Below, piece by piece: positions 1-6,228 of a stretch of 10,665 bases of DNA. Numbering within the stretch: the first letter of the stretch is position 1; the number at the start of each line of letters is the position of its first letter. The stretch lies in contig JAIOQL010000046.1 in the NCBI GenBank assembly GCA_021413405.1, positions 1-10,665 on the forward strand, in the 5' to 3' direction. Both the position numbers and the translations under genes were made by a program. The notes below the pieces were generated by a model. That model did no database searches, had not been told where the DNA came from, and worked only from the letters and a program-made list of their open reading frames with translations. Source of the DNA: Leptospira sp. (GTDB lineage Bacteria > Spirochaetota > Leptospiria > Leptospirales > Leptospiraceae).

Positions 1-775
1 AAAACATCATTTTACCCATGTGATCGTATGCATCTTTCCGGTGCTCCCCATGAAACATAGCACCCCCATAGTATCCGAGCCAGTCCCTTTCCACTCCTAA
101 CTTCCGGAGACCTTCGAAAGGCGGTTCACCGATTTCTTTCAATTCCCGGATTGCTTTTTCATTCTTATCTTTCTCCGCTTCCTGCAGAGTGAAACGATAC
201 GAATATTTTTCGTTTTCAAGGCCATGGACAAACTGACCGATCCCGATATAGGCATAATAATCTTCCGGATTTCTCGACGCACTGATAGCGGAAATAATGG
301 ATCCCCAGGAATGGCCAGCTATGTATATTTTGTTCCTGCTGAATTTCTTTTTAATTTCCTGAACTAACAAATGCAGATCTGCGAGATATGTCTCAGGCAC
401 TAATTCACCTGCCCCGCCAAGAAAAGAAAAAGACTTTCCTGCATTTCTCTGGTCCCACCGGATAACTACAAAATATTTTTCAGTAGTCAGATCGATATGA
501 CGGGCCATACTCATATCTGCGGAACCGGGACCACCATGAACCATCAGAATGATTGGATTGTTTTTATTCTGCCCACGAATAGAAACCCATTGGCCATTTC
601 CGTTGATCATCCACTTTTCAATGGACTGTATCCCGTCCTGAGAAGTAATATCAGTTTTGGCTTTGAGTTCATTCTCCAGATTTATTTTTTCATATTTCAT
701 AATCCCAAGATACAAAAGCGAAAACCCGGTCATTGCGATGAATAAAATCATAACTACTTTTTTTATTAATATCAT
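1..775 (-). CDS. Alpha/beta hydrolase, proline iminopeptidase-like (S33 type), 3' end outside window
   Basis: Read by hand on the minus strand, this frame is open from ATG at 775 to the window edge (258 codons, no stop), so the C-terminus is missing. Residues 1-23 are a hydrophobic segment after Lys-Lys, a signal anchor or signal peptide without a lipobox. The alpha/beta hydrolase marks follow in order: HGGPG at 80-84 (oxyanion hole), WDQRNAGKS at 107-115, and the nucleophile elbow GHSWGS at 154-159 with Ser156 as nucleophile. The HGGPG plus WDQR pair is typical of prolyl aminopeptidase-like hydrolases (Pfam Abhydrolase family). The catalytic Asp and His would lie beyond the window. A GGAGG Shine-Dalgarno sits 10 bases before the ATG and supports the start. 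The gene is divergent from the propeller gene at 977. Substrate is unknown; an esterase or other hydrolase is equally possible. The fold assignment is secure, the peptidase activity is not. Confidence 0.9.
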   Translation of the reverse strand, partial: MILIKKVVMILFIAMTGFSLLYLGIMKYEKINLENELKAKTDITSQDGIQSIEKWMINGNGQWVSIRGQNKNNPIILMVHGGPGSADMSMARHIDLTTEKYFVVIRWDQRNAGKSFSFLGGAGELVPETYLADLHLLVQEIKKKFSRNKIYIAGHSWGSIISAISASRNPEDYYAYIGIGQFVHGLENEKYSYRFTLQEAEKDKNEKAIRELKEIGEPPFEGLRKLGVERDWLGYYGGAMFHGEHRKDAYDHMGKMMF

Positions 776-976
776 ATTGAACTATCCTCCAGATAGAATT
801 CTATGCAAAACATGTTCCGGAATATTCTTTTTCAATTCTTTGAATACCAGAAATTCTCAACTTTCACTAATAAATCGGAAAAGAGTCCTTTAGCCTGCTC
901 ACAGAATTCTGCACGAAATCCCGGCAATTAATAAAGAGATTCCGCCCTCCCGACAAATTGTTTTTTAATTGACAGA
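776..976. other. Divergent intergenic region with two EcoRI-centred palindromes
   Basis: These 201 bases separate the divergent hydrolase and propeller genes and must hold both promoters, but I see no convincing -35/-10 pair. Two perfect palindromes share the core AGAATTCT: ATAGAATTCTAT at 793-804, just upstream of the hydrolase ribosome binding site, and CAGAATTCTG at 902-911. They are about 108 bases apart. They could be operator half-pairs or chance in AT-rich DNA. Confidence 0.3.
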
Positions 977-2545
977 TTGCTCAAATTCCGGGAACTTCTC
1001 TCAAGTTTGTCAACAAAAGCTTTCCAGACCTTCAAAAAGAAATTATTTCTGCTCTGCTTGATATCAGGCTCCTTTATCCTTTGCAACCCGCTGAAACTGG
1101 ATAACCCGGGGGCAATCGGAGACAACGCCTTCTACCAGATACAAATACTCAGATGTGCATTATCGCAGGATAGTATCTTTTGTCCGACACCAGTTATATC
1201 CAATGTGTATCCCAGGGCAAATTCATATGTAGGCGGAACCACTGTGAGCTATACTCTTTCCAAAAATTGTGCATCAGGAAGCATCACCTGGACAAGAACA
1301 GGTGGAACGGCAGATCCATCATCACCGCAATTAAAACTATTGAGCGGGTCAGAGCTGGACGCAGGCGAACACAATTCTATAATCCTGAAAAACAATCCGG
1401 CACTCGTGAATGGTACAATATATACTATAGATTTTGATTGCGTGGACTTCACAAAGATCTCGGCTGAAAAAGTGAAAAGCACCAATGTTACTTACGGGTC
1501 AACGACAGCACGTCGTGTCTATGGGCAATTTGGAAGTTTTACAACAAGTACAGTCAATGCACCGGGTGGAACACCATCTGCTGACAGCCTCAATGCTCCC
1601 TATGTACCGGCAGTCGATTCAACCGGAACCTATATAACAGATACACCCAATAATCGTGTTCTTTTTTATTCAACTGGTTCCACTACAGCAACACGAGTGT
1701 ATGGACAACTGGGAAGTTTTAGTTCAAATGGTACAAATACAGGTGGACTTTCAGCGAATAGCTTGAATAGTCCTGCCGGAGTATCTGTAACAGCAGCTGG
1801 AGTTTATATTTCTGATAATGGAAACAATCGTGTTTTATTTTATTCCGGTACATCTACGACTGCATCGCGGGTCTACGGACAACTTGGAAGTTTCACTTCA
1901 AATACCGCGAACAACGGAGGAATAACGGCAAATAGTTTAAGCAACACATTTGGAAGTGTAGCGGCCGATTCGGGCGGTGCATATATTAACGATTATACAA
2001 ATAACCGGGTGCTTTATTTTTCAGGAACTTCCACTACTGCTTCCCGAGTTTATGGTCAACTTGGTAGTTTTACTACCGGAACAGCTAACAACGGCGGAAT
2101 TACTGCTGACAGTCTTTTTGGTCCTTATGGAATTGCCGTGGATTCAAACGGATTGTATCTCGCTGAAGCAGGAAACAATCGGGCACTTTTCTATCCTGGA
2201 ACATCCACAACGGCAACCCGGGTCTATGGCCAGTCAGGAAGTTTTACATCCGGGCTAAGCAATAATGGAGGAATTTCTGCAAATAGCTTAAGTAATCCCA
2301 CTGGAATTGCATCCGATCCCAGTGGTGTTTATATAGTAGATTATAATAATCACAGGATGTTATATTTTACCGGGAGTTCCACAGCAGCCTCCCGTGTTTA
2401 TGGACAACTCGGAAATTTTTCAACCGCAACTGTTAATAACGGCGGGATTTCTGCAAATAGCCTGAACCTTCCGCTGGGAACGTCCGTCGATTTGAACGGA
2501 ATTTATACCGGTGATCCCGGCAACAACCGTACGCTTGTTTATTAA
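977..2545 (+). CDS. Secreted, possibly lipid-anchored protein with six NHL-like beta-propeller repeats
   Basis: The 522-residue frame starts at TTG 977; an in-frame TTG at 1007 is an alternative, and neither has a good Shine-Dalgarno. A basic stretch and hydrophobic core (about 20-35) end in FILC with Cys36, a poor but possible spirochaetal lipobox. Residues about 69-174 resemble an Ig-like or fibronectin-like strand domain (CPTPVISNVYP..., GSITWTRTGGTAD, LDAGEHN). From residue 175 to the end there are six tandem units of 55-60 residues, each starting S-T-(T/A)-A-x-RVYGQ and containing GGxxANSL, a central (A/S)VD-x-x-G-xY and NNRVLFY. These look like NHL/six-blade propeller units. Such domains usually bind proteins or sugars and have no visible catalytic residues here. 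Surface or periplasmic location is inferred. The gene runs convergently into the methyltransferase 43 bases downstream. Function is unknown. Confidence 0.85.
   Translation: MLKFRELLSSLSTKAFQTFKKKLFLLCLISGSFILCNPLKLDNPGAIGDNAFYQIQILRCALSQDSIFCPTPVISNVYPRANSYVGGTTVSYTLSKNCASGSITWTRTGGTADPSSPQLKLLSGSELDAGEHNSIILKNNPALVNGTIYTIDFDCVDFTKISAEKVKSTNVTYGSTTARRVYGQFGSFTTSTVNAPGGTPSADSLNAPYVPAVDSTGTYITDTPNNRVLFYSTGSTTATRVYGQLGSFSSNGTNTGGLSANSLNSPAGVSVTAAGVYISDNGNNRVLFYSGTSTTASRVYGQLGSFTSNTANNGGITANSLSNTFGSVAADSGGAYINDYTNNRVLYFSGTSTTASRVYGQLGSFTTGTANNGGITADSLFGPYGIAVDSNGLYLAEAGNNRALFYPGTSTTATRVYGQSGSFTSGLSNNGGISANSLSNPTGIASDPSGVYIVDYNNHRMLYFTGSSTAASRVYGQLGNFSTATVNNGGISANSLNLPLGTSVDLNGIYTGDPGNNRTLVY
1499..2542 (+). 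repeat. Six tandem NHL-like coding repeats (about 174 nt each)
   Basis: Unit starts fall at 1499, 1679, 1853, 2030, 2204 and 2378, giving lengths of 60, 58, 59, 58, 58 and 55 residues. The unit-to-unit period is nearly constant, and the last unit stops right after the NNR-T-LVY strand. Protein similarity is high (RVYGQLGSF, NNGGI.ANSL, NNR.L.Y) while the DNA copies differ at many synonymous positions, so the duplications are not recent. Six blades would close one complete propeller. Confidence 0.9.
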
Positions 2546-2588
2546 TCGACAGCAATGTCGCACAACGCGCAAATTCAATAATATGTTA
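2546..2588. other. Short convergent gap with a small hairpin
   Basis: This is the gap between the converging propeller and methyltransferase genes. CGACA-GCAA-TGTCG at 2547-2560 makes a 5-bp stem with a GNRA-type loop directly after the propeller stop codon, and AATAA-TATG-TTATT at 2577-2590 makes a weak AT stem. Neither has a U-tract, so no intrinsic terminator is firmly supported. Confidence 0.3.
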
Positions 2589-3746
2589 TTATTTCCGGTT
2601 CCGAAAAACAACGCACCTGTTTGAATTAGTACCTTTTTCGTTATTCGCAACACTCCAGCAATTGGAAAGCTTTGTAAATTTCTGGGTATTGATGTATGTT
2701 TTCTCCCATTCAAAATTTGTATCCCGGGAAGCAGAGATTACTTCTTCGTCGAGATTTACAATTTCCTTTCCACATTTGACTTCACCGACTTCCATCACAA
2801 AATAGGCATTTTTCCTTAGTATTCGTGAAGATTCAATCAGCGTTTTTGATATAAAATTTCTCCAATTCTCGACGCCCGGAAACATAGTGATTTTTTCGGC
2901 CTCTTCTTCTTTTACACCCAGAAACCAGCTTTTCATCCAGTTGTCCTGGCCATAATTAACTTTGTCGAGGAATGGCGGAGACGTTACAGCCAGATCCGCA
3001 ACCGAATCAGGGGCATCATCGATGGAAACTGAAGAGGAGTTTGTATAAAGATTATTCTTTGAATATTCATGATAAAACGGAGGAAGAGGATCTGAAAGAT
3101 CCCTCTTCATTTTACCGGAAATTCTCGGCTTTATTGGCCTATATTCCGGCACGAGACCACGCTTCAAATTATTTCTTCTCTGGGCTTCCGGGGAAATTGA
3201 AAATTGCGGAAAAGTGTAGACGGAGAAAAAACCCGTGCTATGACCATGCAGACGGGAAAGAGCAGTGAGCCGCAGGTAATCCAGTTCAGGGGTGTCATCT
3301 GACGCACCAAGTTCCATAAGATTTTTTATTTCTCTAAGCGTATCGGGATGAAAAAAATTCAGAAGAGATTTATCCATCACAGATTCGCGGCATGGTTTTT
3401 TAAGATCAATTGAATCCAGTTTTCTTTCAAGTTTCTCCATCGTTGGAATAATTTTTCTCGATTTTGCCAGAAAAACAGAAACCGGGTTCACATCGTTATG
3501 AATTGCGCGATGTCCTTCGAGGTTAGCCTGTATCGCAGTGGTTCCCCTGCCCCCAAATGGATCAAAGACTACTGAATTTTTTTTGTAGAGAAATTCCCGA
3601 AAGAAAAAGGATGGAAGTTCCGGCTTAAATGAGGCCCGGTAACTGATTGTATAATGGATCGGGTGTGCCTGTCTCTGTTTAGCAGTCCAGAATTCCCCGA
3701 CCTGAATTCGCTCTTCTTTTTTCTTTAGTTTGGGTTGTGCTGACAA
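2589..3746 (-). CDS. Orphan site-specific DNA methyltransferase (N4-cytosine or N6-adenine type)
   Basis: The 385-residue protein probably transfers a methyl group from S-adenosylmethionine to a base in a specific DNA site. Residues 61-70, FDPFGGRGTT, form the SAM-binding motif I, with an acidic NDVNP at 84-88 as a motif II candidate. Residues 255-259, TSPPF, are the catalytic motif IV. The C-terminal stretch with FTKLSNCW (357-364) and KGTNSNRCVVF (371-381) matches what I recall of this methylase family. Motif I comes before motif IV with about 185 residues between them, probably holding target recognition. The start is TTG at 3746, chosen because a strong GGAGGGG Shine-Dalgarno lies just upstream. 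No restriction endonuclease is visible in the window, so it looks like an orphan, possibly regulatory, methylase. An RNA methylase is less likely. The recognition site cannot be told from the sequence. Confidence 0.8.
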   Translation of the reverse strand: MSAQPKLKKKEERIQVGEFWTAKQRQAHPIHYTISYRASFKPELPSFFFREFLYKKNSVVFDPFGGRGTTAIQANLEGHRAIHNDVNPVSVFLAKSRKIIPTMEKLERKLDSIDLKKPCRESVMDKSLLNFFHPDTLREIKNLMELGASDDTPELDYLRLTALSRLHGHSTGFFSVYTFPQFSISPEAQRRNNLKRGLVPEYRPIKPRISGKMKRDLSDPLPPFYHEYSKNNLYTNSSSVSIDDAPDSVADLAVTSPPFLDKVNYGQDNWMKSWFLGVKEEEAEKITMFPGVENWRNFISKTLIESSRILRKNAYFVMEVGEVKCGKEIVNLDEEVISASRDTNFEWEKTYINTQKFTKLSNCWSVANNEKGTNSNRCVVFRNRK

Positions 3747-3750
3747 TTTC

Positions 3751-3778
3751 CCCTCCGGATACCGTAAATATCGGAGGG
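3751..3778 (-). promoter_or_regulatory. Hairpin sequestering the methyltransferase ribosome binding site
   Basis: In the minus-strand transcript CCCTCCG... (plus-strand complement of 3772-3778) pairs with CGGAGGG (complement of 3751-3757). Three further A-U pairs (3759-3761 with 3769-3771) lie above a single-base bulge at 3758, and the loop is 7 bases. The 3' arm contains the GGAGGGG Shine-Dalgarno of the TTG start at 3746. A 10-bp, GC-rich stem over the ribosome binding site would be expected to limit initiation unless it is opened. No U-tract follows, so it is not a terminator. Confidence 0.55.
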
Positions 3779-3989
3779 ACAGGTCCTTCGCAGCAGTGTT
3801 TCACAAAAAATTCCAATGGCGCATAACGCACTGGGACATAACTAAAAAAAAAGAAACGTGAACAGGAATAAAATTATTATTACGGTCATTATTATGTCAT
3901 TTAAATCCGTCACCCGAATAAAGAATGCAGAAAGAAAAATCAGCGAAATAATGGTCTAAAATGAACAAGATCATTTCCTATAGATTTAA
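3779..3989. other. Divergent intergenic region upstream of methyltransferase and TauE
   Basis: This stretch lies between the methyltransferase leader hairpin and the TauE start. It is very AT-rich, with a run of nine A at about 3844-3852 and imperfect ATTATTA/GTCAT repeats around 3875-3902. No clear -35/-10 pair or strong hairpin is visible. A 10-codon frame at 3961-3993 (MNKIISYRFK) ends in a TGA that overlaps the TauE ATG as ATGA, but it has no Shine-Dalgarno. Confidence 0.3.
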
Positions 3990-4760
3990 ATGAACAAAAA
4001 AGAAATCATTCAGCTTTTTGCTACCGGCACCGGTGCAGGAATACTCTCCAGCCTATTCGGAGTTGGTGGAGGAATTCTTTTTGTGCCCGCTCTTCATCTT
4101 CTGTTTGGTCTTGATATAAAAAAAGCTATAGGGACATCCCTAAGCTGCATTCTCCCAATCAGTATTGTTAGTGGACTGTCACATTATACTTTGTTCGAAG
4201 GCGAATTCCCCTGGAAAGCCGCAATGATTCTTTCTTTCGCAAGCATACTGGCAGCACAAGTGGGAGTATTTGCTTCCGGAAAATTAAAGCCAAAATTTCT
4301 TACATATATATTCATCGTTTATTTTCTTTTTACAAGTCTCAGGTTACTCTTAAAGGATGCACAAGTAGAATTGCCGGATAAGCCGATTCCGCCCGATTAT
4401 GTTTTAGGAATACTTGGATCTATTTCCGGTTTTGTCAGCAGTCTCATGGGTGTGGGGGGTGGTGTTGTAATTGTAAGTGCACTCGTCAGCTTTTTTGAAG
4501 TTAAAATAGTTATCGCAGTGGCCCTGAGCCTGATTGTAATTATTCCGTCTACATTGTCAGGACTTGCGGGTCACATTGTCCAGAAAAACGTTGCCTGGAA
4601 ATATACCGCCCCACTCATTTTCCCTGCGATGTTTTCTGCTTATTTTACGGCAAAGATCGTCCACAAAATATCTTCGCGAAACCTGGAATTACTTTTCTGC
4701 GTTTTTGCGATTCTGGTTAGCTATTCGATGTGGAAAAAGGCGGGAAAAAATCCCGCCTGA
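3990..4760 (+). CDS. Sulfite exporter TauE/SafE family permease
   Basis: This 256-residue, highly hydrophobic inner-membrane protein has the internal duplication typical of TauE/SafE (Pfam TauE). The first half carries GVGGGILFVPAL (24-35) and the second GVGGGVVIVSAL (154-165), each following a small-residue membrane segment. About eight membrane helices can be drawn: roughly 8-26, 28-42, 48-66, 76-95, 103-121, 137-168, 172-192 and 205-245, the last ranges covering more than one helix. Length matches the family. Members export or take up small organosulfur or organic anions such as sulfite, sulfoacetate or taurine products; the substrate cannot be told here, and no sulfur-metabolism gene adjoins it. 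The ATG at 3990 lacks a clear Shine-Dalgarno. The last codons form one arm of a terminator shared with the converging FecR gene. Confidence 0.9.
   Translation: MNKKEIIQLFATGTGAGILSSLFGVGGGILFVPALHLLFGLDIKKAIGTSLSCILPISIVSGLSHYTLFEGEFPWKAAMILSFASILAAQVGVFASGKLKPKFLTYIFIVYFLFTSLRLLLKDAQVELPDKPIPPDYVLGILGSISGFVSSLMGVGGGVVIVSALVSFFEVKIVIAVALSLIVIIPSTLSGLAGHIVQKNVAWKYTAPLIFPAMFSAYFTAKIVHKISSRNLELLFCVFAILVSYSMWKKAGKNPA
4738..4758. terminator. Bidirectional intrinsic terminator between tauE-like and FecR genes
   Basis: AGGCGGGA (4738-4745), a loop of five A, and TCCCGCCT (4751-4758) form a perfect 8-bp stem. On the minus strand the stem is followed directly by TTTTT, a good intrinsic terminator for the FecR gene ending at 4767. 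On the plus strand GATGGTTTTT follows, a weaker U-tract. The 3' arm overlaps the TauE stop codon, TGA at 4758-4760. Confidence 0.85.
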
Positions 4761-4766
4761 TGGTTT

Positions 4767-5720
4767 TTACTGAGGAGCGAGCTGGTCTTTCAGACTTCCC
4801 TTTCCTTTTTTAATTTCATCTGCCTGGGATTTTGCGTTCGATTTAATGTCCGCTTTGTCCGATTCAGTGCTTCCTTTTACATTTTCAAGTTCGGCCTTAT
4901 CTTTTGCTTTTTGCTCTTCTAAATTTGCCTTATCTGAACTTTTCTGACCTTCCAGAACTGCACGATTTGATTCTTTCTGTTCTTCAAGACTCTGTTTGAT
5001 TCTGGCCTTGTTTTCCTCAAAATCTTTGAGGATATCATTGATCCTGGCTTTCGCATCTTCGGAAATAGATTGCACAGTCTGGGAATCTTCCCTCAATTCT
5101 TTTTTCTCTTCCTCAGTCAGATCAGTGGTCCTCATTTTATCATTCGCATCCGTGATTACCTTTTTGCCTTCTTCGGCTACAACTTCAGGGCCAACCGGGT
5201 TGCCTTTATCATCCACTGCAGTAACAGAAACGCTTCCGTCATTTACAAGGGTCTCAGATTCTTTTCCATTTTCTTCCACAGCAAATTCAGTCCCACGAAC
5301 AGCTGCGACTGTGGTTGGAGTTGCAACCTTGAATAAGCTATTTTTGCCTAATTTTCCCGAAATTTTAGAGAATAAAGAACCCTTATCAAGACTAAGACTC
5401 GCCATTATCTGTTTTGTGCTTCCATCAACGAATATTTTCTTTATACTAATAATCGAATTTTCTTTTACCCGGATGATTACCCCATCCATCAGTTGAATAT
5501 CTGCGTAGGAAGCTTTCCCTGTCCTTAATTCGTCAGTAGGTAAAAAAAATGTTTCTACTTTTACGGGAGCTTTTTGCTTCCCGAGTAAATCGAAGAGTTT
5601 GACATCTCCTTTGAAATTGGTGATTACCCCACCCTGCAGGTCAGTGATCGATTTTCCCTTACATGCCGAAGCAATCAAAAGCAGGAAAGAAAATATCACC
5701 AATATTATGATTTTCTTCAT
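4767..5720 (-). CDS. FecR-domain lipoprotein, LipL45-like, with coiled-coil tail
   Basis: The 317-residue protein starts MKK, has a hydrophobic segment (4-16) and ends its signal at ASAC with Cys20, a probable lipobox acceptable in spirochaetes, so it is likely a lipoprotein. Residues about 25-195 form a FecR domain: FFLPTDELRTGKASYADIQL (59-78), then KVATPTTVAAVRGTEFAV (131-148), the hallmark of the family, and VNDGSVSV (159-166). FecR domains sense or scaffold at the envelope; the leptospiral LipL45 group has this domain, but orthology is not shown here. Residues 201-317 are charged and helical, with near-perfect 11-residue repeats at 234-277. AGGAG lies 6 bases before the ATG and supports the start. 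No sigma factor or TonB receptor is adjacent, so a classical FecIRA role is unlikely. Confidence 0.85.
   Translation of the reverse strand: MKKIIILVIFSFLLLIASACKGKSITDLQGGVITNFKGDVKLFDLLGKQKAPVKVETFFLPTDELRTGKASYADIQLMDGVIIRVKENSIISIKKIFVDGSTKQIMASLSLDKGSLFSKISGKLGKNSLFKVATPTTVAAVRGTEFAVEENGKESETLVNDGSVSVTAVDDKGNPVGPEVVAEEGKKVITDANDKMRTTDLTEEEKKELREDSQTVQSISEDAKARINDILKDFEENKARIKQSLEEQKESNRAVLEGQKSSDKANLEEQKAKDKAELENVKGSTESDKADIKSNAKSQADEIKKGKGSLKDQLAPQ
4890..5021 (-). repeat. Four 11-residue (hendecad) coiled-coil repeats in the FecR protein
   Basis: Residues 234-244, 245-255, 256-266 and 267-277 align as units of the form (L/F)-E-x-(Q/N)-K with Leu at 245, 256, 267 and 278. A strict spacing of 11 indicates a right-handed or straight hendecad coiled coil rather than a heptad one. 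Confidence 0.7.
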
Positions 5721-5851
5721 ACGTAACTCCTAAATTGGTTTGTTGTGCAGAACTCCTCTATTGAATCACTCAGTCGTTTTTAAGTCTACATTATTTAAGC
5801 AGACTGTTTAGTTAAAAGAGCAGAAAATTGAATTCTACTGATCCTGCCAGG

Positions 5852-5880
5852 TTAAGAAAATCCGGATTACCGGGTATAAA
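5852..5880 (+). promoter_or_regulatory. Candidate sigma70-type promoter for the ferredoxin
   Basis: TTAAGA at 5852-5857 (4 of 6 to the -35 consensus) and TATAAA at 5875-5880 (5 of 6 to the -10) are 17 bases apart. Transcription would begin near 5887, leaving a leader of about 95 bases before the ferredoxin ATG. Confidence 0.4.
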
Positions 5881-5911
5881 ACAGATATTAAAATGGTTCT
5901 AATAAACAAAC

Positions 5912-5924
5912 TTGACTGTGTCAA
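5912..5924. promoter_or_regulatory. Operator-like inverted repeat TTGAC-TGT-GTCAA
   Basis: A perfect 5-bp inverted repeat with a 3-base centre lies about 60 bases upstream of the ferredoxin ATG and downstream of the candidate promoter. It resembles a small dimeric regulator site in shape, but I cannot name the regulator. TTGACT within it could also be read as a -35, but no good -10 follows. Confidence 0.3.
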
Positions 5925-5982
5925 TTAGTTCTAAATCCTGTCTAAAAAGCAAGATGCATCTTCACTGAAAGGAGCAAAAATA

Positions 5983-6201
5983 ATGGGAAAAATCGCCTAC
6001 GTAAACAAAGACGACTGCACATCCTGCAATCAATGCGCAGATAACCTGCCTAAATATTTCCAAATGGATGACAATGATACTTCTGAAACACATATCGGTA
6101 ATGGAAGCATCAACAATGCGGAAATTCCTGATGAAGATATCAAAATTGTCCAAAAAGAAATGGACGAATGTCCGGGAGAATGTATTCTCTGGAAAAAATA
6201 G
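5983..6201 (+). CDS. Small single-cluster ferredoxin
   Basis: This 72-residue soluble electron carrier has Cys12-x2-Cys15-x2-Cys18 near the N-terminus and Cys63-Pro64 near the end, the four-ligand pattern of monocluster [4Fe-4S] ferredoxins. A fifth cysteine, Cys67, follows in CPGEC. The acidic middle (residues 28-62) is normal for a ferredoxin. There is no second CxxCxxC, so only one cluster is expected. AAAGGAG lies 8 bases before the ATG and supports the start. It stands alone in its transcription unit, divergent from the FecR gene and converging on the phosphodiesterase, so its redox partner is not indicated. In ferredoxins of this type Cys67 may pair with another residue or be spare; this is not resolved. 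Confidence 0.93.
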   Translation: MGKIAYVNKDDCTSCNQCADNLPKYFQMDDNDTSETHIGNGSINNAEIPDEDIKIVQKEMDECPGECILWKK

Positions 6202-6208
6202 TATGGAC

Positions 6209-6228
6209 ACCCGGTCAAAATACCGGGT
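6209..6228. terminator. Hairpin between converging ferredoxin and phosphodiesterase genes
   Basis: ACCCGGT (6209-6215), a 6-base loop and ACCGGGT (6222-6228) form a perfect 7-bp stem. It begins 8 bases after the ferredoxin stop and touches the stop codon of the minus-strand gene. No U-tract follows on the plus strand; on the minus strand a T6 run comes about 10 bases after the stem. A shared terminator is likely from position but the signal is imperfect. Confidence 0.5.

Noticed and set aside
928..1125. 65-codon minus-strand frame over the start of the propeller gene
   Set aside because: It overlaps the signal peptide region of a supported gene and has no recognisable domain, so it is most likely a shadow frame.
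1499..2542. Regularly spaced repeats, considered as a CRISPR array or satellite
   Set aside because: The unit is about 174 bases, stays in frame throughout, varies at synonymous positions and encodes beta-propeller blades.
2972..3268. 98-codon open frame on the plus strand inside the methyltransferase
   Set aside because: The methyltransferase frame has conserved motifs on both sides of this interval; the antisense frame shows no recognisable domain or ribosome binding site.
2589..4760. Methyltransferase plus neighbours considered as a restriction-modification or defence island
   Set aside because: No nuclease, helicase, toxin or other effector lies beside it; the neighbours are a propeller protein and a TauE/SafE permease on the opposite strand.
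4996..5496. 166-codon open frame on the plus strand
   Set aside because: It is exactly antisense to the FecR lipoprotein, which has a lipobox, family motifs and a Shine-Dalgarno; the plus frame has low-complexity Ser/Leu composition and no such signals.
5983..6201. Ferredoxin considered as a two-cluster (bacterial 2[4Fe-4S]) type
   Set aside because: Only one CxxCxxC is present; the C-terminal CPGEC supplies the fourth ligand and one extra Cys, not a second cluster.
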